In this document: in pieces, positions 41,601 through 51,400 of the stretch
Numbering within the stretch: the first letter of the stretch is position 1
Layout of the letters: every line of letters starts with the position of its first letter
Assembly: GCF_030867145.1 (NCBI RefSeq)
Contig: NC_134421.1
Span: forward strand, 23,815,979-23,879,978
Reading direction: 5' to 3'
From: Opisthocomus hoazin
Taxonomy: Eukaryota; Chordata; Aves; Opisthocomiformes; Opisthocomidae
Length of the DNA: 64,000 nt
Notes under the pieces: generated by a model
Seen by the model: only the letters and a program-made list of their open reading frames with translations
The model's database searches: none
Told to the model about the DNA's origin: nothing
Translations under genes and position numbers: made by a program

Positions 41601-44432
41601 CAAGCTTTCTAAATCTTGAGGTACTATACTCAAAAGGAACTTTGTTCTAGTAAGTTTAAATGAAAATTCTTCCTGACCAAGTTCTAGCAGAGATATGGGA
41701 TACTGTGAACTGATTTGTGAGTGAAATAAATCCCTGTTGATATCAGTGGAAGATAGTCATTAGGCTCTCCTTCGTCATTTAATAGTTTGACAAACATTGC
41801 AGTATTTAAATGAGTATGATTATGGCTAATTATATTACATATAATACTAGTTAGCAAGATCTTTCTTTGACTTTCTAATTTTAAAAGGAAAATTATAAAA
41901 TGTACTTCCATTCTTGGACAGAATTATTTCTGGAAAAATCTCTGCCAAAAGATTAAACAAGAATTTTTAGTTCTGTGATTTTACTAGGCCCAGACTCTGA
42001 CTTATACTGATACAAGCCATAAAGAATTACATGTAGTAGATCACTGTGAATCAGACTTTCTCTCAAAGTACCCACCCATAGCAAAGTATTTTATCACAAG
42101 GATTCTGATTACTGATATTAAATTTTTTAATTGATTCAGTTGTTAATATGTCTCAGAGCATATTTCCACCAAAATTAAAAAAGATTTTTTAAAGAAAAAA
42201 GATAAAGCAAACTAGATGAAGTAGGGTTAGTCTTTCTAGAAATAATTTTCTCAAAGGACAACACTCCTGATGACAACAACTCCTGCAGAATTACTTAAGT
42301 AATGTAACTTATGCGAGTCTCTTGAAAAAATTCAGGTAGTTTTGTAATTGCAAATTGAAATAGAATTAACACAGAAATACACAGATTGGACCACATTTTC
42401 TAAACTGCAAATAACTTGTGCTAGTAAACCCAGAATGTGGATGTATAAAGCAAGAAGGATGATTTTGTGGTGAAAGCTATGGACTGGAACCCAGGAGAAA
42501 TGTGTACGTCCCACCTCTCTGTCCTGCTGAACAGATCATTACGTATGACTCAGCTGCTGTTTCCAGTGTGCAACAGGGCTCTAACTACATAAGTATCTTA
42601 GCAGGATGTGGTGAAGATTTGAACTTCATAGTTCTGGTCATCCTGGGTTATGTAATTTGACAAAAAAAGTTACAGAGAATGCTCCTGAATTAATGCAAGA
42701 AACTTTTATTCGGCTTTTAAAGAAAGACTAGTCCCTAAAGAAGTACACAGTATGTATTTACAGTGGGATTAGTCACATAGCTCATGTAAGCATGCAGTGC
42801 CATGGGCACAAGTTGAATGTTATCATGATAATTATGACAGCTGACATCAGATGTCAAACTTTTTCAAATATGTTTATCATTTAAAGTAGTTCTCCATGGC
42901 AACTCAGAATTCTCAAAGAGAATTTCTGAGTTCTGCAACAGTACTGCATAGAAGTCATCAACCCAAGAAAAATGGTTATGCGAGTAAGTTTAATGCATAT
43001 TTTTGTTTGGGGTTTTTTTTCAGATTGGGTCTCAGCTTCAACAGTATTTCTTCAGTTGAAAATGGCTCACTTAACAATGTACCTCACCTGAGAGAGCTCC
43101 ATTTGAACAACAATGAACTTATCAGAGTGCCTGGTGGGCTGGGTGAACACAAATATATCCAGGTAAAGTTTATCATACTACCTCAGAGAGAAATAGCTGA
43201 AAGATTCTGAGTGGTATTTGTGTTCAGTCTTGAACAGAGATATATACAGTATTTGTGAAAAAGGTAGTGATGCAACTTTCATAAACTGTCAAATAGGCAT
43301 GGAAAAGTTACAAACAACAGGAAGACTCTGATTTTTGTGGGGGTGTGGTTGTGGAGTTGTGTAGATCTGGAGGTGTGCATTCATGTCTTTCTGTGTCTGA
43401 GGGGATGCAACAAATATACAAATTGTGTACTTTGATTTCCTCTTTACTCAAAATATGCTTCCAAAGAACATTGCTGAATTTTTTTCAGTTCTTCTCAGGG
43501 ATTTTTTGCAGCCTTTCCCAAGAACCTTCCCATTGGCATGTCACAAAACTCTGCCCTCAGGAGGGCGAAGAGGTGCAATAAGCTTTTCACATCAGCAGTA
43601 TTACTGAGGTCTGCGTGGCTGGATAGATAGAAATATGGCCTCTTAGAACTAATTAAAATCTGTTTTCACTTGGACCACGATTTTACGGGAAAGCAAGCTC
43701 CCAAAGAATGAAGACTCCCAAATCTAAATCACAACTTGCACGTAGCTTGGGAAAATTCATCAGAAACTGTGACTCTGGAGCAAAGTAATACTCATCAGCT
43801 ATTTAAAATCTTTACTAGTCATTACTTTGGCTCCTAGTCCTGTACAGTTGCACTCACAAGAGTGAAAGCACTAGAGCTGGAGAGAAACCAGTTAGCACCA
43901 AATACATTCTTTATATACAGCACATGCTTCTGCACCACAGCCCTCTATTAATAATTCCACATCTTTGACTCCTTTTTTGGTTACACTATGATCAGATGAT
44001 ATTAATGTTATTATATTGCCTTGCACAGCTTCTGCTTTTTCTGTAGAAATTATTTCTAAATGGGTATACTCTAGGACTTTCAAAATGTAAGCAGAATCAA
44101 GAATTTGTTTGGAAAAATGGTTGTATTGTCACTCTGTATAACATTGCATAATACATACCAAGTACTTGACATCAAATCATTTATCTCATTTGCCACAGTA
44201 GATCTATTTCTCACTTCTGTACTTCTGTGCTTTTCAGGTGGTCTATCTCCATAACAACAAAATTGCTTCAATTGGTATCAACGACTTTTGCCCTCTTGGC
44301 TACAACACCAAAAAGGCTAGTTACTCTGGTGTGAGTCTCTTCAGCAACCCTGTTCAGTACTGGGAAATCCAGCCCTCTGCTTTCCGATGTATCCATGAAC
44401 GCTCTGCAGTACAGATTGGAAATTACAAATAG
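11031..44432 (+). CDS. DCN: decorin, small leucine-rich proteoglycan (spliced CDS, 7 coding exons)
   Basis: Decorin is a secreted matrix proteoglycan that binds collagen fibrils, limits their lateral growth and sequesters growth factors such as TGF-beta. Joining the coding exons gives 1074 nt, or 357 residues plus stop, close to the 359 of human decorin. In order, the protein has a signal peptide (about 1-16), a propeptide (17-30), an acidic glycosaminoglycan region (31-50), the class I SLRP cysteine cluster CX3CXCX6C (C52, C56, C58, C65), about twelve leucine-rich repeats, and an ear repeat with C311 and C344. The collagen-binding motif [11 protein letters not shown] is at 201-211. N-glycosylation sequons are N209-I-T and N260-G-S. 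No frameshift or premature stop was seen. Biglycan is excluded because the match to decorin is near complete over the LRRs. The ATG at 11031 was chosen because it begins the signal peptide. Confidence 0.97.
17796..17876 (+). repeat. two-copy 41-bp tandem repeat
   Basis: The unit beginning ATGGAAACAAGGAACACAGT occurs at 17796-17836 and again from 17837, with an A/G difference near the end (GAGAGACC versus GAGGGACC). It is a local tandem duplication inside DCN intron 2. Confidence 0.85.
25969..26004 (+). repeat. (TA)n/(CATA)n microsatellite
   Basis: Alternating TA with a few CA steps, in intron 2 of DCN. Confidence 0.8.
26111..26335 (-). mobile_element. CR1 LINE fragment, 3' end, inverted
   Basis: The + strand begins with ATCACAGAATCACAAAATTG and continues through recognisable CR1 3'-end blocks, including TAGTCCACTGCCCTGC, a degenerate ACTGGATCAGGTCGCTTAGG and CTCCACAACCTTTGTGGG. 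This is the reverse complement of the terminal part of a chicken repeat 1 element. It is diverged, 5'-truncated and lies antisense in DCN intron 2. The inner boundary is approximate. Confidence 0.85.
26626..26675 (+). repeat. (AAT)n trinucleotide microsatellite
   Basis: About 16-17 uninterrupted AAT units in DCN intron 2. Runs of Asn on one strand and Tyr on the other in the open frames crossing it are artefacts of the repeat. Confidence 0.95.
27500..27612 (+). CDS. DCN: DCN exon 3 (residues 69-106)
   Basis: 113 nt between acceptor CTCTAG and donor GTAAGT. It encodes the end of the N-terminal cap and the first leucine-rich repeat, with [12 protein letters not shown] at 83-94. It enters in phase 1, completing G69 (G plus GT), and ends on a codon boundary at H106. 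The size equals the mammalian exon I recall. Confidence 0.97.
27715..28300 (+). other. pyrimidine-skewed stretch in DCN intron 3
   Basis: The + strand is strongly enriched in C and T over several hundred bases without being a simple repeat, with many CTCC, TTTCC and TCTC words. The skew weakens after about 28300. No repeat family was recognised. Open frames on both strands reflect composition. Confidence 0.5.
28884..29028 (+). repeat. direct repeat, copy 1 of 2 (145 bp)
   Basis: This copy, which includes CATCTAATTCTAACACAGGT at 28891, is repeated 316 bp downstream with about three mismatches. The 171 bp between the copies is not shared, so it is a spaced duplication and not a simple tandem array. 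Confidence 0.92.
29200..29344 (+). repeat. direct repeat, copy 2 of 2 (145 bp)
   Basis: Second copy of the 28884-29028 block at an offset of exactly 316 bp. Differences include GTAGATAACC versus GTAGAAAACC and CTGGCTTGG versus CTGGGTTGG. The low divergence points to a recent duplication or to gene conversion. Confidence 0.92.
36702..36915 (+). CDS. DCN: DCN exon 4 (residues 107-177 and first base of 178)
   Basis: 214 nt between acceptor CCACAG and donor GTACGA. It encodes leucine-rich repeats, including [27 protein letters not shown] and [14 protein letters not shown]. It ends in phase 1 (G of E178). The open frame continues into the intron to 36998, which is not coding. Confidence 0.97.
36916..37103 (+). 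other. DCN: DCN intron 4 (188 bp)
   Basis: The shortest intron of the gene, from donor GTACGA (lacking the usual +5 G) to acceptor TTGGCAG. No internal features. Confidence 0.9.
37104..37217 (+). CDS. DCN: DCN exon 5 (residues 178-215 and first base of 216)
   Basis: 114 nt encoding [19 protein letters not shown] and then [11 protein letters not shown] (201-211), the LRR segment known to bind type I collagen. N209-I-T is the first N-glycosylation sequon. It ends in phase 1 before donor GTAAGA. Confidence 0.97.
37218..38427 (+). other. DCN: DCN intron 5 (1,210 bp)
   Basis: The intron runs from donor GTAAGA to acceptor CTTTCAG. AT-rich, no feature recognised. Confidence 0.85.
38428..38521 (+). 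CDS. DCN: DCN exon 6 (residues 216-246 and two bases of 247)
   Basis: 94 nt encoding one [23 protein letters not shown], then [12 protein letters not shown]. It ends in phase 2, with AA completed to the Lys codon AAA by the first base of exon 7. Donor GTAAGA. Confidence 0.97.
38522..43023 (+). other. DCN: DCN intron 6 (4,502 bp)
   Basis: The intron runs from donor GTAAGA to an acceptor preceded by a strong polypyrimidine run, TTTTTTTTCAG. A short AGCTCCAGGA repeat pair lies near 40217-40238. Nothing else was recognised. Confidence 0.8.
43024..43162 (+). CDS. DCN: DCN exon 7 (residues 247-293)
   Basis: 139 nt encoding two LRRs, with [16 protein letters not shown] and [16 protein letters not shown]260-G-S is the second N-glycosylation sequon. 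It ends on a codon boundary at Q293, before donor GTAAAG. Open reading continues to 43210 in the intron but is not coding. Confidence 0.97.
43163..44237 (+). other. DCN: DCN intron 7 (1,075 bp)
   Basis: The intron runs from donor GTAAAG to acceptor TTTTCAG. No feature recognised. Confidence 0.85.
44238..44432 (+). CDS. DCN: DCN exon 8, coding part (residues 294-357 and stop)
   Basis: It encodes [18 protein letters not shown], the ear repeat with C311 and C344, and the C-terminus QIGNYK, with the stop TAG at 44430-44432. The segment HNNKIAS lacks the third N-glycosylation sequon that mammalian decorin has here. Confidence 0.97.
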   Translation: MVYLHNNKIASIGINDFCPLGYNTKKASYSGVSLFSNPVQYWEIQPSAFRCIHERSAVQIGNYK

Positions 44433-45020
44433 ATGTCTAAAGATGGGGTCCGGTTGCGTTTCAGTTGAAGTACCCATTGTAATAGGCCTGTTCAAAAAAT
44501 TGTTGCTAACAATTAATGCCAAATACCAGAAACTTCACTTCAAAGTGGAGACGATCCATTGATGTAAAATAAATTAATCATTACAGATGTACAAGATCAA
44601 GCATAACATCAAAAAGAATTGCCAGCTGTGCTTTAAACTGACTTATTTCAGCCTTCTTTTCCAGCATGCTTTCTGTGGCGTTTTTCAGTTTGCTGAATGC
44701 TACAGATTTTCAGATTCCACTGTATATGAGATTCGGAGTAAATATTTGTCAAGTTATGATATAAAAAAGAAAGATAGTGATTGAGGTTATTTTTATAGCC
44801 ACACAAAAAAAAAATAGTAAAGGGAAAAAAGACTCTCAAATCATCTTGAGACTTGAGAAAGTGAGAGTTGCCTCTTTTAAAATTATTTCAAGCCCTGGAG
44901 GTTTAAAAATATCCACTATAACACTAAGCTAATTCTGAATGTATCTGTTTAGCAGAGGCAAATAAATTTGTTGCTACTGTCATTATTTTGGTAAAAATAA
45001 AATACATCCATATTGTGCAC
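44433..45020 (+). other. DCN: DCN 3' UTR (3' end uncertain)
   Basis: AT-rich sequence after the stop codon. AATAAA hexamers lie at 44568-44573, 44961-44966 and 44996-45001. The last two form a close pair followed by T/G-rich sequence, the most plausible main cleavage region. A short form ending soon after 44573 is possible. Later AATAAA copies at 45641 and 46146 could serve longer messages. Confidence 0.5.
44961..45001 (+). terminator. DCN: paired AATAAA polyadenylation signals for DCN
   Basis: Two canonical hexamers 35 nt apart, about 530-570 nt after the stop codon, followed by TTGTGCAC and TTTTTTAAAG-type T/G-rich sequence. Use is inferred, not shown. Confidence 0.45.
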
Positions 45021-46911
45021 ATACTTTTTTAAAGTTTGCCATTCTTCTAGAGCAATGCTATTCAGGATTAGACTAACATACTCCTATTGAACAAAATAAT
45101 GAGTAGTCTGCAGTACAAAACTTGTAACCTCTGTCTGGAGCTCAATGGCTAAATTTCTCTAGGGCAAATCTCTCTCACCTTAGTCACAAGAGCAGTTTTA
45201 ATGACTTCAGTGAGACTGCCTTGCAGAGTATGGTATTAGGGTTTAGTCATTGGTATCAGTCCATGTATATATCTAACCCAAAAATAATAGCAGTTCATTG
45301 TTCACTTGTTCTGCATTGTACATTTGTCAGCATCCTTTACTTATTTTGGTTTTTTTTAAACAATGTTTTTAATTGTCAAGTAGAAATATGCAGGCTCTCC
45401 ATCTGATGAATTTGTGGAATTTAGATTATAAACAAAATCATAAGTATAGCAAAATATGAAGTGAAATAACTGCAAGGCCTAGCTGGACATTGCTGGGATA
45501 TCATTCATAGAAGTATCTACTTAGAGTAATTTGAAGCCCTCTGCAAACTGGGATTCTTCAACACGTACCAGTGTGTAGCAAGTACATCAAAGGTAGGCTG
45601 CACATTTCTACTGTCAATCTACAAAGCTAAACATATACTCAATAAAAATGTCACCTTAAAAGAATCTTCTGCAGCCTCTTAATACTCCAAGGTCATTCTC
45701 TCTAATTTGTAAAACTTATATGTCATTTATATTAAAGAATAATGTAATACAGGCAAACTCCAAAGTGTTTGTCTTTATTTTCTGTTTTGATAGCATAATA
45801 TAAAATATCAGAACTTTAATTATGATTGAGTCTTGAAAATTGAACATCTTTGGCATGGTGATAGCTAAAGTAAGAGCATGTTGCGTTAAATTATTTTACC
45901 TCAAGAAACTATTTCATGCCTAACACTTATAGGCATTTTTTTCTAGAAAACTGATATATTCTCTTTATAGCAGTCATTTACTCAGGCAGTAAATAATTGG
46001 AAACGATTATGAATCACTGAAACTGTTACACAGAAAAAGCATGTTTGCACTCTTGTTAGCTATCTTCTTCATGTAGTAGCCAATAATTTCCCCAATTTGC
46101 ATCCATTTTTTATTCTGAGTTTCATATTTTTGAGACTTATTTTTAAATAAAGCTAACTGTACATGATATCCTTCTGTCACTGGAAGAAAATGCAGAAAAT
46201 CAGCAGTTAGACTTTTTTGCTTTTGATTCTTGGCTGGATAGCCTTTATTATTCAGAGAAAGACTTCATGCAGAAAGTTAAGGAGTGTCATTTTAATAAAG
46301 AGCAAAAGCATTGTCTTAGCTTGAACAGCTCCACAAGGTTTGTATGTACACCATTCAAATTAGCAGATACAGATACAACTTAGAGGCAGAAATTTATTAT
46401 GACATAAAACTTCATGTAAATGTACATACAAACTTCCCATTTCTCCCTCCACGACTTTAAAATCTCTCCATACTAACGCTTTTCTTTCAAATCAGAAGCA
46501 ACTTTAAGTCCAGAAGAAAATATCTGAGCCTGGTCCTGCTCTGCAAAACCCATGGTATGTCCCATACCAAGCTTGCTGCCCTTTGTGCCAGAGCACAAGC
46601 TATTCCTTGTAAAATATGTTCCCCGCTGAAAACCAAGGGCTACAAAGATAGCAGGACTTTCCCGATTCCCAGTCCTGCACAATAAAACAGAATAAGCAAA
46701 TTCTGTAACATGAGACCTCAGCAAGATCATTACAAATTCGAAAGCTAAACACACTGTTGGTTTTCCATAAATTGTGCAGCCATACCTACAATGTCTGACT
46801 GACGGGACCTTATCCACACACAGCATCTGCAAAGACTTCAAAGCAGCGGGAAGCCTGATACTTTTAAAACTGTTTTTCATATAAATGCAGAGAAGATGGT
46901 TCTTACACTTA
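45021..46911. other. intergenic DNA downstream of DCN
   Basis: AT-rich. A minus-strand open frame of 161 codons (46473-46958) begins in the adjoining CAAAA repeat and resembles no known protein. No gene or repeat family recognised. Confidence 0.5.
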
Positions 46912-46966
46912 AAAACAAAACAAAACAAAACAAAACAAAACAAAACAAAACAAAACAAAACAAAAC
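46912..46966 (+). repeat. (CAAAA)n pentanucleotide microsatellite
   Basis: About 11 uninterrupted CAAAA units leading directly into the homopurine tract. Confidence 0.95.
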
Positions 46967-47264
46967 AAGGAAGGAAGGAAGGAAGGAAGGAAGGAAGGAA
47001 GGAAGGAAGGAAGGAAGGAAAGAAAGAAAAGAAAGAAAAGAAAGAAAAGAAAGAAAAGAAAGGAAAGAAAGAAAGGAAAGAAAGAAAGGAAAGAAAGAAA
47101 GGAAAGAAAGAAAGGAAGAAAGAAAGAAAGGAAGAAAAGAAGAGAGAAGAAAGAGAGAAAGAAAGAGAGAAAGAAAGAGAGAAAGAAAGAGAGAAAGAGA
47201 GAAAGAAAGAAAGAAAGAGGAAAGAAAGAAGGAAAGAGAAAGAAGAAAGAAAGAAAGAAAGAAA

Positions 47265-47296
<32 letters not shown>

Positions 47297-48155
47297 GAAG
47301 AAAGGAAGAAAGAAAGAGAAAGAGAGAAAGAGAGAAAGAGAGAAAGAGAGAGAGAAAGAAAGAAAGAGAGAAAGAAAGAAGAGAGAAAGAAAGAAAGAGA
47401 AAGAGAGAAAGAGAGAGAAAGAAAGAGAGAAAGAAAGAAAGAGGAAAGAAAGAGAGAAAGAAAGAAAGAGAGAAAGAGAGAAAGAAAGAAAGGAGAGAAA
47501 GAAAGAAAGAGAGAAAGAGAGAAAGAAAGAGAAAGAGAGAAAGAGAGAGAAAGAAAGAGAGAAAGAAAGAAAGAGAAAGAAAGAGAGAAAGAAAGAAAGA
47601 GAGAAAGAGAGAAAGAAAGAGAGAGAGAAAGAGAGAAAGAAAGAAAGAGAGAAAGAGAGAAAGAAAGAAAGAGAGAAAGAGAAGAAAGAAGAGAAAGAAG
47701 AGAGAAAGAAAGAGAGAAGAGAGAAAGAAAGAAAGAAAGAAGGAAAGAAAGAAGGAAAGAAAGAAAGAAGGAAGAAAGAAATAAAGAGAGAGAAAGAGAG
47801 AAAGAAAGAGAGAAAGAGAGAAAGAGAGAAGAGAGAAGAAGAGAGAAGAAAGAGAAGAAAGAGAGAAAGAGAGAAAGAGAGAGAAGAGAGAAGAGAGAAA
47901 GAAGAGAAGAAGAGAAAGAGAAGAGAGAAAGAAGAGAAGAGAAGAGAAGAGAGAAAGAAAGAGAAGAAAGAAAGAGAAAGAGAGAAAGAAAGAGAGAAAG
48001 AAAGAGAAAGAAGGAAAGAAAGAAGAAGGAAAGAAAGAATAAAGAGAAAGAAAGAGAGAAGAGAGAGAAAGAGAGAGAGAAAGAGAGAAAGAGAGAAAGA
48101 GGAGAAAGAGAAGAGAGAAAGAGAGAAGAGAGAAGAGAGAAGAGAAAGAGAGAAG

Positions 48156-48210
<55 letters not shown>

Positions 48211-48420
48211 AGAAAGAAAGAGAGAAAGAGAGAAAGAAAGAGGAGAAAGAGAGAGAAGAAGAAAGAAGAGAGAAGAAGAGAGAGAGAGAAAGAGAAGAGA
48301 GATAGAAGAGAGAAAGAGAGAGAGAGAAGAGAGAAAGAGAGAAAGAGAGAAAGAAAGAAAGAAAGAGAGAAAGAAAGAGAGAAAGAGGAGAAAGAGAGAA
48401 AGAGAGAAAGAAAGAAAGAG
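46967..48420 (+). repeat. 1.45-kb homopurine tract, (GGAA)n then (GAAA/GAGA)n
   Basis: The + strand is purely A and G except for single T bases at 47782, 48040 and 48303; the first 815 bases have no interruption. It begins with about 13 GGAA units, passes through GAAA/GAAAG-type units, and becomes a mixed GAAA and GAGA array with a clean GAAA block near 48157-48208. Very long open frames on both strands (up to 538 codons of Ser/Phe/Leu or Lys/Glu/Arg) are composition artefacts and not genes. Confidence 0.97.
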
Positions 48421-51400
48421 CAAACCCAAACAAACTATAAATGATTGTGTGGAAAAAAACAAAAGAGCAAAAGTAGAAAGCCTTTAGGCCCAACAGGGCA
48501 TCTCCAATTCCTCCGTAAAGTATGAAGAGGGTAAACAGTCACATCTGTAGGACTTAAACACATAAAGGAATAAACCCCTTGTTTTCTGATGCTGCCTAAG
48601 GCATGTTATCCCTTCCTGCATCCCTGGTCCACAGAGGGGTGACTGTGGTCAAGAGTGTGACCATCACTCAGGTGTGAGAATACACCCTCCTAGGGAGTCT
48701 GGAACAAAACATATCCTAATAATCGGAAAATTCAGACTGGTGGAAACAAGAGATATAAGAATATGAGGGTGTAGTGACAGATCCTCAGCTGCAAGATGGA
48801 AGATTTTAGCTGACATACAGAGACTTCTTATTTCTTCCGCTGAATATAAAGTTATAAAATCCAAACTAAAATAATAGCACTTGCTTGCCTTTGCTTTTAA
48901 AGACAATCTTCTAATAATTTTTTTTAAATTCTATCTTTTTGTGATGAAGAAGACAGAATAATGAAATTAGAGACAAGAATGTATTTACTGCCATCTTAAA
49001 TTAGTAATACCTACGATTCATCACACTATTTAGGAACATCTCTGAGTAAATCTTTGGACCTCAGTTTCTCTTATTTGAAGAGCTTTTCAGAATTATGGCC
49101 AATGTTTGCTGCTACTTTTTAATATCTCAATGTATCATTTTTCCCCTAGTCACAAATCTTCTCAAAGTGTTAATTAAAATCCTGTAAGAGGTCTTTAACT
49201 AAAGAAAAGTCACTTCTGTTTTCTACTGAACTGACTACATAAGTTGAAAAAGAAAATGATGTCCTGAAGAAGCGATGCTTCTTCAAGTTTTTATTGCAGT
49301 TTGATGGCAATACTGTAAACTTATTCTTTTGCTTTTGTAGTATTCTTCCAACTTTTTTTTTCTTTTTTTAATTAGTGATGTACGTCAGGTTTAGGCTTTC
49401 TCAAACTACATATACATTTTTTGTTAGCAAAACTGTATGTTGCTAAAAAGTGTTATTTTTCAAAACTTGACTACAAATCAATTAGCTGCTTCACATATGC
49501 TTGCCTTTTAAGGCCGGAAGAGAGCTGACTGGTTTCTCCTAAAGCACTCCAGGTTATGGACAGTAACTGCATACCTGATTACTGGTGTATGAATGACATC
49601 AAGTCTAATTTCTTTTCTAGTAAAGGATCAACTCTTAAAACGCTGTCATCAAGGTGTTGCTCTCATTTCCAGGCCTATAGATTTTTTTCAGTTCCCTTCA
49701 GAAACTGCATCTCAAATACTCTAACGCAATATCTGGCAACAGCTCATTGGCCCATAAGCTCTGGTTTTGACCTACTAGTGAACCACTCTGTTATAATCTC
49801 TTTCTGCCTCTGTTTGTTACTTTTTTTAAACAGATATTATTATCTACCTCTGTCATACACACAAATCAACAGAAAGCTGAGAAATTGCTTTAGTTCCATA
49901 CAAACATTGATTTCATGCATCTATAATATCATATGCAAAATAACTACAAAAGGTTACAAGCGCCTTTCTGATCCCACCGCTACTCTGAAGTGCCATCTAG
50001 TGTCACTGAGGGACAGTAACAAAGTTACTGTTCACTAGTTGTTAAAATAGCTGTGAAATCAATAGCCTTTTGTATGTCCACAGTCAAATATTCTTCCTTT
50101 GCACACAGGTGTTTTTTTGCTCATCCTCTCTGAATGTACACATTGCTCTGAAGTTAGTTTTGCTACAGGGACTGCCCTAGATCTCTTTTTTTTTTTTTTT
50201 CAAAACAGGTGGCTTTATTTTCCATGGTCATTACTAAGCTATTGCTCGGTGGTTGGGTTTTTTCCGTTCCAAATTCTAAACAAGAAATTAAGGAGCATGT
50301 AAGTGACAACTTTGCATAGCACTAAAGGGGAAATGTGGGCTGTGAGACGTTCAATATTAAGTAAATCAATAGTTGATATATTTTAGCATAGAGCATTACC
50401 CTAACAGTGCTCCAGCAGCTCCATCTGCAATAGAACAAAGTATCAGTGCATTTCCTGAAAAGGCACAAAAACTGTTTTATTGTTTGAATTAAACCCAACA
50501 CAAACACTCAAGCAGCTATACTTGTCAACAGATACATTTTGAGTGACATAAACCAGTCTTGGTCTTCGGCCCTGCTTCCTGCTCTGGACATTCAGTGCTG
50601 TTAGTGTACCATATGTGCCTGGGAATCAGTCTGGATGCAGGCACTGCACAGGGCTGCTTACCCTGCCTGTTAAACCCCACACTTTCTGAGATACAAAGAT
50701 GTGATTTCTTCAGAAGTGCTTTTTCAGGCTGTTCTCTTACTCAGTGTGTACGTTATGCTGCTTGAAAGCTGTGGAGATTACCTTTATGTGGGTGTCTTAA
50801 GTCAGCAGACCAGAAGAATGTTAATGCTCTGTTACTGCCTGCTTAAACTGGGACTTAAATCTGTGGGAGAAAGAATGGACAAAACTGTGAAAAAAGATAT
50901 TGTTTTAATCATATCTACATATGCACACATCTTTTTAGATTACAACATAATACTAAAAAAAAAAAAAGAAATAAAAGGAACTAACAACAAAACCAGAGAA
51001 AGTGCAATGTGATGAGAAGCAGTGATGGTCACATTTCCGAATCCACACACATAGCTGCAGCTAGCAACACAGTGAGGAAGTTTTTGGAAAATAAACTTTG
51101 TAGGCCTTGTATCTGCAAACATCTACCCACATGAATAGTTGCAATGTTTTCAGTCAGAGGAACTCAACGCTGCAGATAGGCATTCAGTTTTGAAGGGAGA
51201 TGAAACAAATGATGCCATCCACTGTCTAAATGCAAAAGGCAGTTTTTAAACAAACAAATAAAAAACTGTTTAAACCACCTCCATCCAGAAAAGTTTCAGT
51301 CATAGAATTGTCCTGGCTACTGTCTTTGGCTCACATCCAGACAGAGAGAAGAAAAATACTTGCAAATTGTGATTGCTGGTGATAAATGGCATGATATTTT

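Noticed and set aside
46473..46958. 161-codon minus-strand open frame downstream of DCN
   Set aside because: It starts inside the CAAAA repeat, resembles no known family, and has no splice or promoter support.
46877..48493. Very long open frames (up to 538 codons) on both strands
   Set aside because: They lie in the homopurine tract and encode only Lys/Glu/Arg or Ser/Phe/Leu strings. Stop codons need T on the purine strand, so their absence is a composition effect.
49556..50038. 160-codon plus-strand open frame
   Set aside because: No domain, signal peptide pattern or repeat structure; composition looks random for AT-rich DNA.
51301..51326. Possible CR1 tail-like sequence (AGTCATAGAATTGTCCTGG)
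   Set aside because: Only about 20 bases resemble CR1 and the following sequence does not continue the match.
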